DNA of 64,000 nucleotides from Marinobacter azerbaijanicus (lineage in GTDB: Bacteria > Pseudomonadota > Gammaproteobacteria > Pseudomonadales > Oleiphilaceae). The notes beneath the pieces were generated by a model, which was not told the DNA's origin, ran no database searches, and worked only from the letters and a program-made list of their open reading frames with translations. The DNA is taken from positions 275,935 through 339,934 of the forward strand of contig NZ_JASSVS010000006.1 in the NCBI RefSeq assembly GCF_030250645.1, written 5' to 3'. Positions 8,601 to 15,859 of the stretch are shown one piece after another (position 1 is the stretch's first letter; each line of letters begins with the position of its first letter). A program made the translations under genes and the position numbers.

Positions 8601-9340
8601 ACCGGAGTATCCGGGAAGGCAGCCTTTACCTGCGCGCACAGAAAATCATCCCCCTCTCTGGAAGCAACGAAGGGGATATGTACGAGCTTTTACTGGGGCT
8701 GCAAAACTCATCTGGCCAGGAAATATCGCCCCTGGGCTACATTGAGGCAGCGGAACAGTTCCGACGTAGCTCAAGGGTCGACCTCTGGGTCGTCAACGAG
8801 ACATTGGGCTGGATGGACCGCAATCCCGACACGGTTGCAGGGATACACACCCTCAACATCAATCTGTCCGGCGCATCCCTGAGCGATGATGCCTTCCTCC
8901 TGAGTCTTGAATCCAAGCTGAAGCAACACACCGACCTGACAGAAAAACTGTGCTTTGAAGTCACGGAAACGTCTGCGGTTTCAAATCTTCATTACGCCGC
9001 GGATTTCATGAACGAGATGAAGCGCCTGCGTTGCCGTTTCGCGCTCGACGATTTTGGCACAGGTCTGTCTTCGTATGCCTACCTGCAGAAACTGCCGGTT
9101 GATTATGTGAAGGTGGACGGCGTTTTCGTCCGCGATATGGCAACCAACCTGACCAACTACGCTCTGGTAAGATCGATCACCGAGCTGTGTCACTTTCTCG
9201 ACATAAAAGCCATTGCCGAATACGTGGAAGACATGGAAACCCTGGAGCTTCTCAGGGAGATCCAGGTAGACTATGGTCAGGGGTTCTGCATTGCCAAACC
9301 CCGGCGCCTGGACAGCCTGATGGCTGCTGCCAGGGAATGA
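5654..9340 (+). CDS. DUF1631 protein with GGDEF and EAL domains
   Basis: A very large (1228-residue) cyclic-di-GMP signalling protein with no obvious membrane segment. Residues up to about 790 are the DUF1631 region, helical, ending in a recognisable GDWVEIVLDTGEKRRMRL beta-rich segment that resembles PilZ-type folds. A GGDEF domain follows (about 800-955), with GGNEF at 882-886 in place of GGDEF/GGEEF. The EAL domain (about 985-1228) has ELL at 1011-1013 but keeps NINLSG, the ETE, DDFGTG near 1132, VKVDG and AEYVED. The acidic and lysine residues needed for phosphodiesterase work seem present, while the cyclase site has lost an acidic metal ligand. It may be a phosphodiesterase or receptor gated by nucleotide binding. 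AGGGAAG before the ATG supports the start. Confidence 0.85.
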   Translation: MADSSTTNTGFHHRALIVVRGFTPCACFVTATASTAEGVAFTLTHLTSTATGNHLTLSNNTCAELFLFGDSNAPIRLTGHAQWCDNVTLRLTCAPSKTDMEELQNALAEIRGRNEAPGILPPLRALYHKHTHRLLNTLVAEFIAQACANINDELDKAAEVREITRLKDMRFIFSSRQEQICRDFTLQFRAFEHQLNPEPAVESQGELRVVEQHVFEDWLELQMVASSLASNHTNTLFVLNQLLNQLFHVDINDHIDPLSPMALCTCLQFTIDRLGIARPHRRVLYQAFEGVLTDIWPKAAKALNRDLSAGGLRAIDLTDMPSNWAARESKLPLKPTQPVSPSDSASYHEPEHAPTKAPGRSILRLMSLQQDGGSRREPWPSSNPRLVAELRPHRAGLRETLGKQSPSMEAAMRALASSNPELEQTLDQGTWEKVTLVDRLFEPLEQEYGLNETLREQLEQLRLPVFEVLLETSEFLDQDNHPARTIINDLMRLCLAERSSSRHLEKTVTGIIDELVQADERDEALYHSIGTRLRGLVERQEQSFQRNSERIAKTLEGKERLRQTRLGVQRRLNMLLAGRPVPEVVLELLDAGWEQLIVLAVLREGPDSQTATSFINIVEQIRLWLSGDEASQDLAFERELESKALLQLIDRELRTIGDVSPVRAVMARLISELQQHEAIESKVLNSYPLDAEEAGEDVRPELEDTRWTRRAQEIEVGDWVEIVLDTGEKRRMRLVWGGQDVFRFVFLSPQGLSEVSYNYSEFVSKLARGEAWLVGQGEVPFVDQSLFDIVQGVYKQLNFEATHDALTGCLHRHDFEKQLVQALAGIGDPPESHALMVFDIDEFNIINATYGTKTGDALLRYFAQLLQDHGSFHTGDCHLGRLGGNEFAILANNMPAEEGLDFSERLRAAFREKPHTIGNAEFSATLSGSVCPFEDTSLTAGELLNQANLALKIAKRRGGNSVELARIQDRGTTTGPQWVPEIDRSIREGSLYLRAQKIIPLSGSNEGDMYELLLGLQNSSGQEISPLGYIEAAEQFRRSSRVDLWVVNETLGWMDRNPDTVAGIHTLNINLSGASLSDDAFLLSLESKLKQHTDLTEKLCFEVTETSAVSNLHYAADFMNEMKRLRCRFALDDFGTGLSSYAYLQKLPVDYVKVDGVFVRDMATNLTNYALVRSITELCHFLDIKAIAEYVEDMETLELLREIQVDYGQGFCIAKPRRLDSLMAAARE

Positions 9341-9349
9341 CACCTCCTT

Positions 9350-10231
9350 TTAATCCCTGCAGAAACGCCGCAACTCTGTGGCTACCTCCGCTGGAGCCTC
9401 CTCAGGCAGAAAATGCCCACAGTCCAGCATTCTGCCCTCAACCCTGTGGGCGTAGGCTTGCCATACCGACATGACATCGTAGGTGCGGTTAACAAATCCC
9501 TGACTGCCCCACAACACCAGCATCGGGCACTCTACCCTGCGATCACGGTCATGCTCATCATGGTCAAGATCAATGCCAGCCGCAGCGCGATAGTCTTCGC
9601 AGGAGGCATGAATCACCTGCGGATCACGAAAGCAGCGCAGATACTCCTCAACTGCATCGGGATCAAAGCGGGCATCCGGCCCGCTCCAGCGATTGAGCTT
9701 TTCCCTTAGAAAGTAATCCGGGTCAGCGCCGATCATGTGCTCGGGCAAACCATCGGGCTGAATCAGAAAGAACCAGTGGTAGTAACCGGTCGCGAAGTTC
9801 TGGTCGGTGTGTCTGAACATGTGCAGGGTGGGTGCAATATCCATCACACAGGCACGGGACACCTGCTCCGGATGATCAAGAGCCATGCGATGGGCCACAC
9901 GGGCGCCCCGGTCATGACCTGCCACGGCAAATTGCTGATAGCCAAGGGTCGCCATCACCTTCACCATGTCAAGAGCCATTGCACGTTTGGAGTAGGGGCC
10001 ATGGCTGGCATCGGATGGTGGCTTTGAGCTGTCTCCGTACCCCCTCAGGTCGGGGCAAACCACGTAAAAATCCCGGGCCAGTTCAGGCGCCACCCGGTGC
10101 CACATCACGTGGGTCTGGGGATAACCGTGCAGAAGAAGCAGAGGCGGCCCCTTGCCCCCGTGGGTAAGGTGGATATCGGCACCTGAGGTGCTGATGCATT
10201 CGGTTTTGAATTCAGCGCCAAAGTCCATCAT
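9350..10231 (-). CDS. Alpha/beta hydrolase, haloacetate (fluoroacetate) dehalogenase type
   Basis: 293 residues, normal length for the family. It shows the oxyanion LLLLHGYPQ motif, the DLRGYGDS segment, the nucleophile elbow GHDRGAR (aspartate nucleophile rather than serine), a conserved YHWFF segment whose His-Trp pair corresponds to the halide pocket of fluoroacetate dehalogenases, a CEDYRA motif, and the C-terminal catalytic histidine in CGHFLPEEAP. Known relatives hydrolyse the carbon-halogen bond of chloro- or fluoroacetate. Close homologues that lack this activity also exist, so the substrate is inferred. It is convergent with the DUF1631 gene and divergent from DUF3581. Confidence 0.78.
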   Translation of the reverse strand: MMDFGAEFKTECISTSGADIHLTHGGKGPPLLLLHGYPQTHVMWHRVAPELARDFYVVCPDLRGYGDSSKPPSDASHGPYSKRAMALDMVKVMATLGYQQFAVAGHDRGARVAHRMALDHPEQVSRACVMDIAPTLHMFRHTDQNFATGYYHWFFLIQPDGLPEHMIGADPDYFLREKLNRWSGPDARFDPDAVEEYLRCFRDPQVIHASCEDYRAAAGIDLDHDEHDRDRRVECPMLVLWGSQGFVNRTYDVMSVWQAYAHRVEGRMLDCGHFLPEEAPAEVATELRRFCRD

Positions 10232-10440
10232 CCGGCTCCGTGATTCGCGCTTCGTGAATATGTGGGCCTAGTGTAGCCAATTACCACCAACGATCGAATT
10301 GAAAGCAGCCCGGCCATAAGGTCAGAATACCTGTTTTTTTCCGTTTCATCTTAGACATTGGTTTCGTTGCGTCTTGCTGCAGAGCGCTTTTAAGGCCACT
10401 ATCGTAACCATCCATATTTGCGATAACGAAAAGGCACCGC

Positions 10441-11148
10441 ATGTTTCTCGAACGCTACCATTCAATCCAGGACGGACACGTGCTGATCAGTGCGACCCAG
10501 GCCAGCCGATTTGCCAAGGAAGTGGCGGGGGATTTCAACCCGATTCACAACCCCGATGCACGGCGTTTCTGTGTGCCCGGAGACCTGCTGTTTGCCCTGC
10601 TGGTATCACACTTCGGCCTGTCCCGTCACATGACATTCCACTTCCGTAGTCTGCTTGGAGAGAATGTCCCCCTTGAGTTTCGTAAGGACGACGATGGCCT
10701 GATTCGTGTCTACGACAACAAGGGCAAGGTGTACATTGAAGTTGAACGCAGTGGTGAGTGCACCCATGATAAGACAGTCATCGAGAACTTCACCCGCTGC
10801 TACGTTGCAGCTTCCGGGAAGAACTTTCCTCATACTCTGAAACCGCTGATGGAAAACGAAGGCGTGATGTTCAATCCTGACCGGCCCATGATCATGTATC
10901 AAAGCATGAGCCTGACACTGGATACCCTTGATGCCCCCCACCCTGATCTGGAACTTCATAACGCAGAGTTGAAGCCGGATGGAAAGCGAGGCAACGTTTC
11001 GCTGGACTACCGGCTGATATCAGGCGGCAAGACAGCGGGCGAAGTGTCCAAGAAGCTGGTTGTCAGTGGCCTTCGGGAGTACGACGCAGAGGCAATGGAC
11101 GCGGTCGTTGAGGAGTTCTACCGGCTCAAGAATAAATCCTGGGATTAA
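10441..11148 (+). CDS. DUF3581 family protein
   Basis: A 235-residue protein of a gammaproteobacterial family of unknown function. The N-terminal third (VAGDFNPIHNPDARRFCVPGD) resembles the catalytic helix region of MaoC-like hot-dog hydratases, with the Asp-Phe-Asn-Pro-x-His pattern, so an acyl-CoA or acyl-binding hot-dog fold is plausible. No signal peptide or membrane helix. AAAGGCA four bases before the ATG supports the start. DUF4112 follows 13 bases downstream and the two may be co-transcribed. Confidence 0.72.
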   Translation: MFLERYHSIQDGHVLISATQASRFAKEVAGDFNPIHNPDARRFCVPGDLLFALLVSHFGLSRHMTFHFRSLLGENVPLEFRKDDDGLIRVYDNKGKVYIEVERSGECTHDKTVIENFTRCYVAASGKNFPHTLKPLMENEGVMFNPDRPMIMYQSMSLTLDTLDAPHPDLELHNAELKPDGKRGNVSLDYRLISGGKTAGEVSKKLVVSGLREYDAEAMDAVVEEFYRLKNKSWD

Positions 11149-11161
11149 TGGAAAGGTTTTT

Positions 11162-11620
11162 ATGGCAAAACCGGCAAGCCGCGAGGAGAAACAGGCGGCA
11201 CTGGCCCGCCTCGACCGGTTCAGCCGAATGGCCGACAATGCCATTGGCATACCTTTCACCCGCTTTCGGATCGGCTTCGAGCCCCTCATCGGCCTCGTTC
11301 CCGTGCTTGGTGATTTCGCCGGCCTGATCATGTCCGGTTATGTGCTTCTGGAAGCACAACGGGCCGGCGCCAGTAGTCGTGTCAAAGTCCAGATGGTCAG
11401 GAATATGCTGATCGACTTTGTTGGTGGCCTTATACCCGTTGTCGGAGATGCCTTCGATTTTGCCTGGAAGGCCAACGCCCGCAATGCCCAACTTCTCCGT
11501 GACTACCTCGAAACCGAGCTTGATGTGAAGCCCACACCCGCCTTTCCGTGGAAACAGTTCCTCACCATCATTGCCGTTCTTTCGGCAGTGACGGCCCTGA
11601 TTGTTGTGTTCGCACTCTGA
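11162..11620 (+). CDS. DUF4112 family membrane protein
   Basis: 152 residues from ATG 11162 (AAAGG upstream); the frame is open further upstream, inside DUF3581. It has the two near-repeated DUF4112 signatures IGLVPVLGDFAGLIMSGY and GGLIPVVGDAFDFAWKAN, each a Pro-Val-x-Gly-Asp turn between helices, and a C-terminal transmembrane helix. The family is widespread and uncharacterised. It is probably an inner-membrane protein co-transcribed with DUF3581. Confidence 0.78.
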   Translation: MAKPASREEKQAALARLDRFSRMADNAIGIPFTRFRIGFEPLIGLVPVLGDFAGLIMSGYVLLEAQRAGASSRVKVQMVRNMLIDFVGGLIPVVGDAFDFAWKANARNAQLLRDYLETELDVKPTPAFPWKQFLTIIAVLSAVTALIVVFAL

Positions 11621-11706
11621 CCCGGGATCACTCCGGATTTGTGCCCCGCGCTCATCAAGGCTTAACCTTGAAACAGACACATTCACCAATTCAAGGGACA
11701 ATCACC

Positions 11707-11925
11707 ATGGCAAAGAACATCTGCTCCAACTGCGGAACGGACATTCCCCCGCGCAGTAAAAAGTGTCCGGAGTGCGGCAGCCTTCAGACCTCCAAATTCA
11801 AGATGATTCTGGGTGCTACGGCAGTACTGATCGGAGCCCTTGTGATTGTCATCGGGGCCATATTCATCATCGTGAAAGACGATCCCGCCAATCCGGCTGG
11901 GGACACCACCGAGATAAGTCCCTAG
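11707..11925 (+). CDS. Zinc-ribbon single-pass membrane protein
   Basis: A 72-residue protein. The first 27 residues hold two Cys-x-x-Cys pairs (CSNC and CPEC), a rubredoxin-type zinc knuckle. One strong transmembrane helix (about 32-53) and a short polar tail follow. Such small zinc-ribbon membrane proteins often act as adaptors or sensors, but no partner is visible. It is 86 bases after DUF4112, and a GC-rich hairpin follows. Confidence 0.75.
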   Translation: MAKNICSNCGTDIPPRSKKCPECGSLQTSKFKMILGATAVLIGALVIVIGAIFIIVKDDPANPAGDTTEISP

Positions 11926-11942
11926 CCAGATCCTCTGGCACT

Positions 11943-11965
11943 AGCCCCCTTACCATGAGGGGGCT
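11943..11965 (+). terminator. GC-rich hairpin after the zinc-ribbon gene
   Basis: AGCCCCCT at 11943-11950 pairs with AGGGGGCT at 11958-11965 around a 7-base loop. It stands 18 bases after the stop codon. There is no T-run, so termination would be inefficient or assisted by another factor. Confidence 0.5.
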
Positions 11966-11978
11966 CATGGAAAACCTG

Positions 11979-11994
11979 AACTTGACGTCAAGTT
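11979..11994. promoter_or_regulatory. Perfect 16-bp palindrome, probable TetR operator
   Basis: AACTTGACGTCAAGTT is a perfect palindrome placed 42 bases before the start codon of a TetR regulator. TetR proteins commonly bind such operators in their own promoters. I infer autoregulation of the TetR-amidohydrolase operon. The TTGACG in the palindrome and in the later CTTGACGG near 12010 may also serve as promoter elements. Confidence 0.65.
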
Positions 11995-12035
11995 TGATAT
12001 TTGTCTACTCTTGACGGCATGAATGGGAACCCACG

Positions 12036-12650
12036 ATGAAACCAGCACCCAGACAACAACGGGCGATCCGCAAGCGCAATGCACTGCTGGCCGCTGCGTT
12101 CAACGAGTTTTCCACCAAAGGCTTCGAGGCCACGACTGCGAAGTCCATCGCCGAGCGGGCCGGTGTTGCCACCGGCACCTTCTATCAGTATTTCCACAAC
12201 AAGGATGACGCCCTGCGGGAGGTGACCCGTCAGCGGTTTGAAGAACTGCATGAACACATTCGGGTGCCAGAAGCCCGACTTGGAACAGTCCGCGATGACG
12301 ACATCAGCATACGCGACGTGTTTCGCCAGGCCCTCGGTTTCGTTTACGACTTTCACCAACAGGAATCAGGCCTTCACGAAGCCCTGGAATACCGACGAAG
12401 GGTGGATTCCGAACTGGACGCCCTGATGAATGAGGGTGAGACAGTCCTGATGGAACGGGTACGCGCTTTTGTCGCCCGCTACGTGTGGGACGAAGTGGAA
12501 ACCACCGCGTTCTGCCTCTTCTCTATGGCCGAAGGCATGGTTCACCGACATGTATTCCAGGGGCACCAGGACGTTCATCGGGACGATCTGATTGAAAGGG
12601 GTACGCAAATACTGGCGGCTTACTTTGAAAACCAGAATAACAACAGGTGA
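12036..12650 (+). CDS. TetR family transcriptional regulator
   Basis: 204 residues with an N-terminal TetR helix-turn-helix (about 12-58). It contains NALLAAAFNEFSTKGF, AKSIAERAGVATGTFYQYF and HNKDDAL, which match the family closely. The C-terminal ligand and dimer domain is not assignable. It is seven bases upstream of the amidohydrolase gene and almost certainly co-transcribed with it. The perfect palindrome at 11979-11994 is its likely operator. The effector may be the substrate or product of the amidohydrolase. Confidence 0.88.
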   Translation: MKPAPRQQRAIRKRNALLAAAFNEFSTKGFEATTAKSIAERAGVATGTFYQYFHNKDDALREVTRQRFEELHEHIRVPEARLGTVRDDDISIRDVFRQALGFVYDFHQQESGLHEALEYRRRVDSELDALMNEGETVLMERVRAFVARYVWDEVETTAFCLFSMAEGMVHRHVFQGHQDVHRDDLIERGTQILAAYFENQNNNR

Positions 12651-12657
12651 GACATTC

Positions 12658-14541
12658 ATGAGCGACACAACCACTGACACTGCCTGGGATTACCTCATCC
12701 AGGGCGCCAAAGTCTTCGACGGCAGCGGCGAACTGCCGGTATATGAGGATATCGCCGTTGCCGATGGCAAGATAGCCGCACGGGGAGCCAACCTCGACAC
12801 TAAAAACGCCCGGAACGTGATTGACGGCAGTGATCGATGGGCCATGCCGGGGTTGTTTGATATTCACACCCATTACGACCTGGAACTGGAAGTTGCTCCC
12901 GGCCTGCCGGAGTCCGTACGCCACGGCACCACCACGGTGGTGATTGCCAACTGCAGCCTTGGGCTGGCTTTTGGCTCCCAGCGCAAAGACGGTACCGACC
13001 CGATTGTGGATTGCTACGCCCGGGTGGAAAACATTCCCAAGGATGTACTGCGGGCAACGGCCGACCGGGTAGACTGGCACAATCCGAAGGAATATATCCG
13101 GCACCTCAACAAGCTCAGCCTTGGCCCCAATCTGGTTACCCTTGTGCCCCACTCCATGCTGCGCATTGAGGTAATGGGGTTTGATGCCAGCATCTCCCGG
13201 GATCCAACGGAAGACGAGCTCCAGGCCATGGAGTCACTGCTGGAGCAGGCGCTGAACGAAGGCTATGCGGGTTTCTCCACCGATGCGCTGCCCTTCCATT
13301 ACCTGGCCAACCAGCCCAACACCCGCAAGACCATACCCACCCAGTTTGCGAAATACCCGGAGATCAAGCGGCTGACAGACGTGGTCCGGCGCAAGGGAGG
13401 TGTCTGGCAGGCCACACCGCCTAAAGACAGCACCATTGGCACCATCAAGACATTCCTGCTCAGTTGCGGCCGCCTCCATGGCAAGCCTCTGAAAACCACG
13501 GTTGTGGCGGCGCTGGATGTGCACAGCAATCGCAAGATCGTACGGCTGGCCCGGCTGTTGGCGCGGGCCCTCAACTCCCGCCTGTTGAAAGGTGACTTCC
13601 ACCTCCAGGCCCTGGCGGCACCGTTCAAGGTGTGGTCCGATGGCGCGGTAACGCCGCTTTCAGAAGAAATCGAAGAGCTGCGTATTCTCAATGAAACTGA
13701 ACTGGAAGATCGCGAGGGCAGGCTCAAAATCCTCAATGACCCGGACTACATCAGGCAGTTCAAGGCCATGTGGATGAGCGGAAAGACCGGTTTCGGTCTC
13801 AAACGCCTGAAACGCCTGGTTCGGCTCGAGGATTACGCCTTCAACCGTACCCTCGAAGACATGACCATCGACGTCTGCCCCCTGAAGGACTGGGAAGGCA
13901 AAACCTTCGCCGATGTGTTCGCCAGGGTCAGAGCGGCCAATGCGGGCAAGCCCCTCGAGTGCAGCGATGAGGAACAGGCCGTGCTGAACGACTACTTCGC
14001 CCAGGTGAAGGATGAAGGCGATTTCGTGCTGGCCATGCTGCGAGCCTTCGACCGCGACCTGAGCTGGTACACGGTTTCCGCCAACCGGGACGAGCGCGTA
14101 GTGCGCAACCTGCTGATGGACCGCCAGCTATTGCCGGGCTTCAATGACAGCGGCGCACATCTTACCAACATGGCCTTTTACGACGGCAACCTGCGGGCAC
14201 TGAAACTGGCGTCGGACGGCGGCGATATGGACGTGGCCTACATGGTCCGCCGACTCACCCGCGACCCTGCACGGGTCTTTGGAGTCAGGGGGGGCAGCAT
14301 CGAGGTGGGTGATCAGGCCGACCTGATCCTGGTGGACCCGTCCGCGCTGCGCCGCATGGACCATAACAAAACTGTTAAGCGGCAGTACCGGGAGGAGTTC
14401 CGGCACGAGCAACTGGTTAACCGCACCGATGGCGTGGTGCCCCTGGTGATGATTGCCGGCCATCCGGCCTGGCAGGGAACGGATTTCCACGAATCTCTGG
14501 GCCAGAAGAAAATGGGGACTGTACTGGAAACCACCTTTTAG
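12658..14541 (+). CDS. Amidohydrolase, N-acyl-D-amino-acid deacylase type
   Basis: 627 residues from ATG 12658 (AGGTGAG upstream). It starts with a beta-sandwich segment (YLIQGAKVFDGSGELP), followed by the metal-binding MPGLFDIHTHYDLELE motif with His-x-His, a long TIM-barrel body, GFNDSGAHLTNMAFYD (late aspartate ligand), and a C-terminal GVRGGSIEVGDQADLILVD segment. This is the layout of the amidohydrolase-3/D-aminoacylase family. Members cleave N-acyl-D-amino acids, but many relatives have other substrates. It is longer than typical D-aminoacylases (about 480-500 residues), with extra sequence between about 270 and 430. The partner TetR gene suggests substrate-inducible expression. Confidence 0.75.
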   Translation: MSDTTTDTAWDYLIQGAKVFDGSGELPVYEDIAVADGKIAARGANLDTKNARNVIDGSDRWAMPGLFDIHTHYDLELEVAPGLPESVRHGTTTVVIANCSLGLAFGSQRKDGTDPIVDCYARVENIPKDVLRATADRVDWHNPKEYIRHLNKLSLGPNLVTLVPHSMLRIEVMGFDASISRDPTEDELQAMESLLEQALNEGYAGFSTDALPFHYLANQPNTRKTIPTQFAKYPEIKRLTDVVRRKGGVWQATPPKDSTIGTIKTFLLSCGRLHGKPLKTTVVAALDVHSNRKIVRLARLLARALNSRLLKGDFHLQALAAPFKVWSDGAVTPLSEEIEELRILNETELEDREGRLKILNDPDYIRQFKAMWMSGKTGFGLKRLKRLVRLEDYAFNRTLEDMTIDVCPLKDWEGKTFADVFARVRAANAGKPLECSDEEQAVLNDYFAQVKDEGDFVLAMLRAFDRDLSWYTVSANRDERVVRNLLMDRQLLPGFNDSGAHLTNMAFYDGNLRALKLASDGGDMDVAYMVRRLTRDPARVFGVRGGSIEVGDQADLILVDPSALRRMDHNKTVKRQYREEFRHEQLVNRTDGVVPLVMIAGHPAWQGTDFHESLGQKKMGTVLETTF

Positions 14542-14772
14542 CCGCAAAACCATTAACACACCAGGATGACTGAAACCAGGCGGCTGAACACCTCGAAGCC
14601 GCCCATACTTAGTGTCAGGGTCAATTTCAGGGCACCGCCCTGACCCACGCACCAAATTGAACCGCATGCGACCTGGCAGGCTCACCCCCTCATCCGAAAA
14701 TGCCCTCCAACTCATCACAAAAAACTCGTTACCCAACTGATATTAAAAGACTTATCTCGTCAACCGACATTC
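14542..14772. other. Intergenic stretch with GC hairpins
   Basis: No ORF is supported here. GGCGGCT at 14579-14585 pairs with AGCCGCC at 14597-14603, and CAGGGC at 14628-14633 pairs with GCCCTG at 14637-14642 inside a wider GTCAGGG/CCCTGAC repeat (14614-14620 and 14638-14644). Without T-runs these are weak terminator candidates for the amidohydrolase operon. The rest, up to the sigma-54 promoter, may hold enhancer sites, but I cannot name one safely. Confidence 0.45.
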
Positions 14773-14788
14773 GGGCACGGGTATTGCA
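14773..14788 (+). promoter_or_regulatory. Sigma-54 (RpoN) promoter of the FNT transporter
   Basis: GGGCACGGGTATTGCA matches the sigma-54 consensus TGGCACG-N4-TTGCA at every position except the first. The -24 GG is at 14774-14775 and the -12 GC at 14786-14787, with correct spacing. The predicted transcript start is near 14799, just before the ANTAR-type leader. This implies control by an enhancer protein, NtrC being the obvious candidate for a nitrogen gene. Confidence 0.75.
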
Positions 14789-14819
14789 TTATTAAAGGTG
14801 ACATTAACCAGCGATTGTC

Positions 14820-14912
14820 GGGCCACTGCTGGCCCAGAACATCGAACACTACCCGGGCAACGGCGTCCCCACAAACCTGACTTTCAGGCTTTCGTGTGCG
14901 CGCCGTTTTTTT
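14820..14912 (+). promoter_or_regulatory. ANTAR (NasT/NasR-type) antitermination leader with terminator
   Basis: Hairpin P1: GGGCC (14820-14824), hexaloop ACTGCT, GGCCC (14831-14835). Hairpin P2: GGGC (14855-14858), hexaloop AACGGC (14859-14864), GTCC (14865-14868), including one G-U pair. Both hexaloops have A at position 1 and G at position 4, the hallmark of ANTAR target RNAs. An intrinsic terminator follows: ACGGCG at 14860-14865 pairs with CGCCGT at 14901-14906, with an inner CCTGA/TCAGG hairpin and seven T from 14906 to 14912. The terminator 5' arm lies within the P2 loop and stem, so the two folds exclude each other. This is how NasR and NasT release nitrate-assimilation operons. Confidence 0.75.
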
Positions 14913-14951
14913 GTGCCCGGAAAATTCCATCGTAAAATGAGGTAATAGAGG

Positions 14952-15794
14952 ATGTCCTATCTAGTTCCATCAGAATTCGTCACCAAAATGGTGGACGCCG
15001 GTGAATCCAAAGTCCACATGTCCACCCGCGACACGCTGATTCGCGCCTTCATGGCCGGCGCCATTCTCGCCCTGGCGGCTGTATTTGCTGTTACCGTGGC
15101 GGTGGAAACCGGCAGTTTCCTGCTGGGTTCCGTGCTCTTCCCGGTCGGGTTCTGCATGCTGTACCTCATGGGGTTTGACCTGCTCACCGGTGTGTTCATG
15201 CTCACCCCCCTTGCCCTGCTGGACAAGCGACCCGGGGTTTCCACCAATACCATCCTGAGAAACTGGGGCCTGGTTTTTGTCGGCAACTTCGCTGGTGCAC
15301 TGACCGTCGCCTTCATGATGGCCTTTATTTTCACCTACGGGTTCAATGTTGAACCTGGCGCTGTCGCAGAAAAAATTGCCGGCGTCGGTGAAGCCCGCAC
15401 CCTTGGCTATGCGGAGTATGGCGCAGCCGGCTGGATCACCATTTTCATCCGCGGCATGCTGTGCAACTGGATGGTTTCCATGGGCGTGGTGGGCGCAATG
15501 ATTTCCACCAACGTTGGCGGCAAGGTACTGGCGATGTGGATGCCCATCATGCTGTTCTTCTTCATGGGCTTTGAGCACTCGGTGGTGAACATGTTCCTGT
15601 TCCCCTTCGGCATCATCGTTGGGGGCGGTTTCTCGGTGATGGACTACCTGATCTGGAACGAAATCCCCACGGTGCTGGGCAACCTTGTTGGCGGCCTCGC
15701 CTTTACCGGCCTGACCCTCTACACCACCCACATCCGCACCGGTGCCAAGCGTAACTTCTCCAAGCGCGCCAGCGCTGACCGTGTACCGGCATAA
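14952..15794 (+). CDS. Formate/nitrite transporter (FNT) family channel, probably nitrite
   Basis: 280 residues with six hydrophobic helices. The FNT family forms pentameric channels for formate, nitrite or hydrosulfide. Visible family features include the broken helix after LMGFDLLTGVFMLTPLALLD, the NWGLVFVGNFAGAL loop and the GFEHSVVNMFLFPFGIIVGG segment with the conserved pore histidine. It is preceded by a sigma-54 promoter and an ANTAR-type leader and followed by a PP2C-kinase. These neighbours match nitrate/nitrite assimilation loci of pseudomonads, so nitrite is the more likely cargo than formate. Confidence 0.85.
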   Translation: MSYLVPSEFVTKMVDAGESKVHMSTRDTLIRAFMAGAILALAAVFAVTVAVETGSFLLGSVLFPVGFCMLYLMGFDLLTGVFMLTPLALLDKRPGVSTNTILRNWGLVFVGNFAGALTVAFMMAFIFTYGFNVEPGAVAEKIAGVGEARTLGYAEYGAAGWITIFIRGMLCNWMVSMGVVGAMISTNVGGKVLAMWMPIMLFFFMGFEHSVVNMFLFPFGIIVGGGFSVMDYLIWNEIPTVLGNLVGGLAFTGLTLYTTHIRTGAKRNFSKRASADRVPA

Positions 15795-15812
15795 CTGACC
15801 AGGATGGAAGAC

Positions 15813-15849
15813 CCGGCGCTCTCAAGAATGACAATAGCGCCGGTTTTCT
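15813..15849 (+). terminator. Terminator/attenuator between FNT and kinase genes
   Basis: CCGGCGCT (15813-15820) pairs with AGCGCCGG (15836-15843), followed by TTTT. It ends about 10 bases before the kinase start codon, so it either terminates most FNT transcripts or covers the kinase ribosome binding region. This would keep kinase levels below transporter levels. Confidence 0.65.
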
Positions 15850-15859
15850 GTCGTTCACT

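Noticed and set aside
12036..14541. Quorum-quenching acylase operon
   Set aside because: TetR plus an acyl-amino-acid hydrolase raised the idea, but the enzyme is a metal amidohydrolase of the D-aminoacylase type and not an Ntn acylase or lactonase; no luxI/luxR genes are near.
14952..15794. Formate channel FocA
   Set aside because: The family alone allows it, but there is no pyruvate formate-lyase gene, and the sigma-54/ANTAR leader and kinase neighbour favour nitrite.
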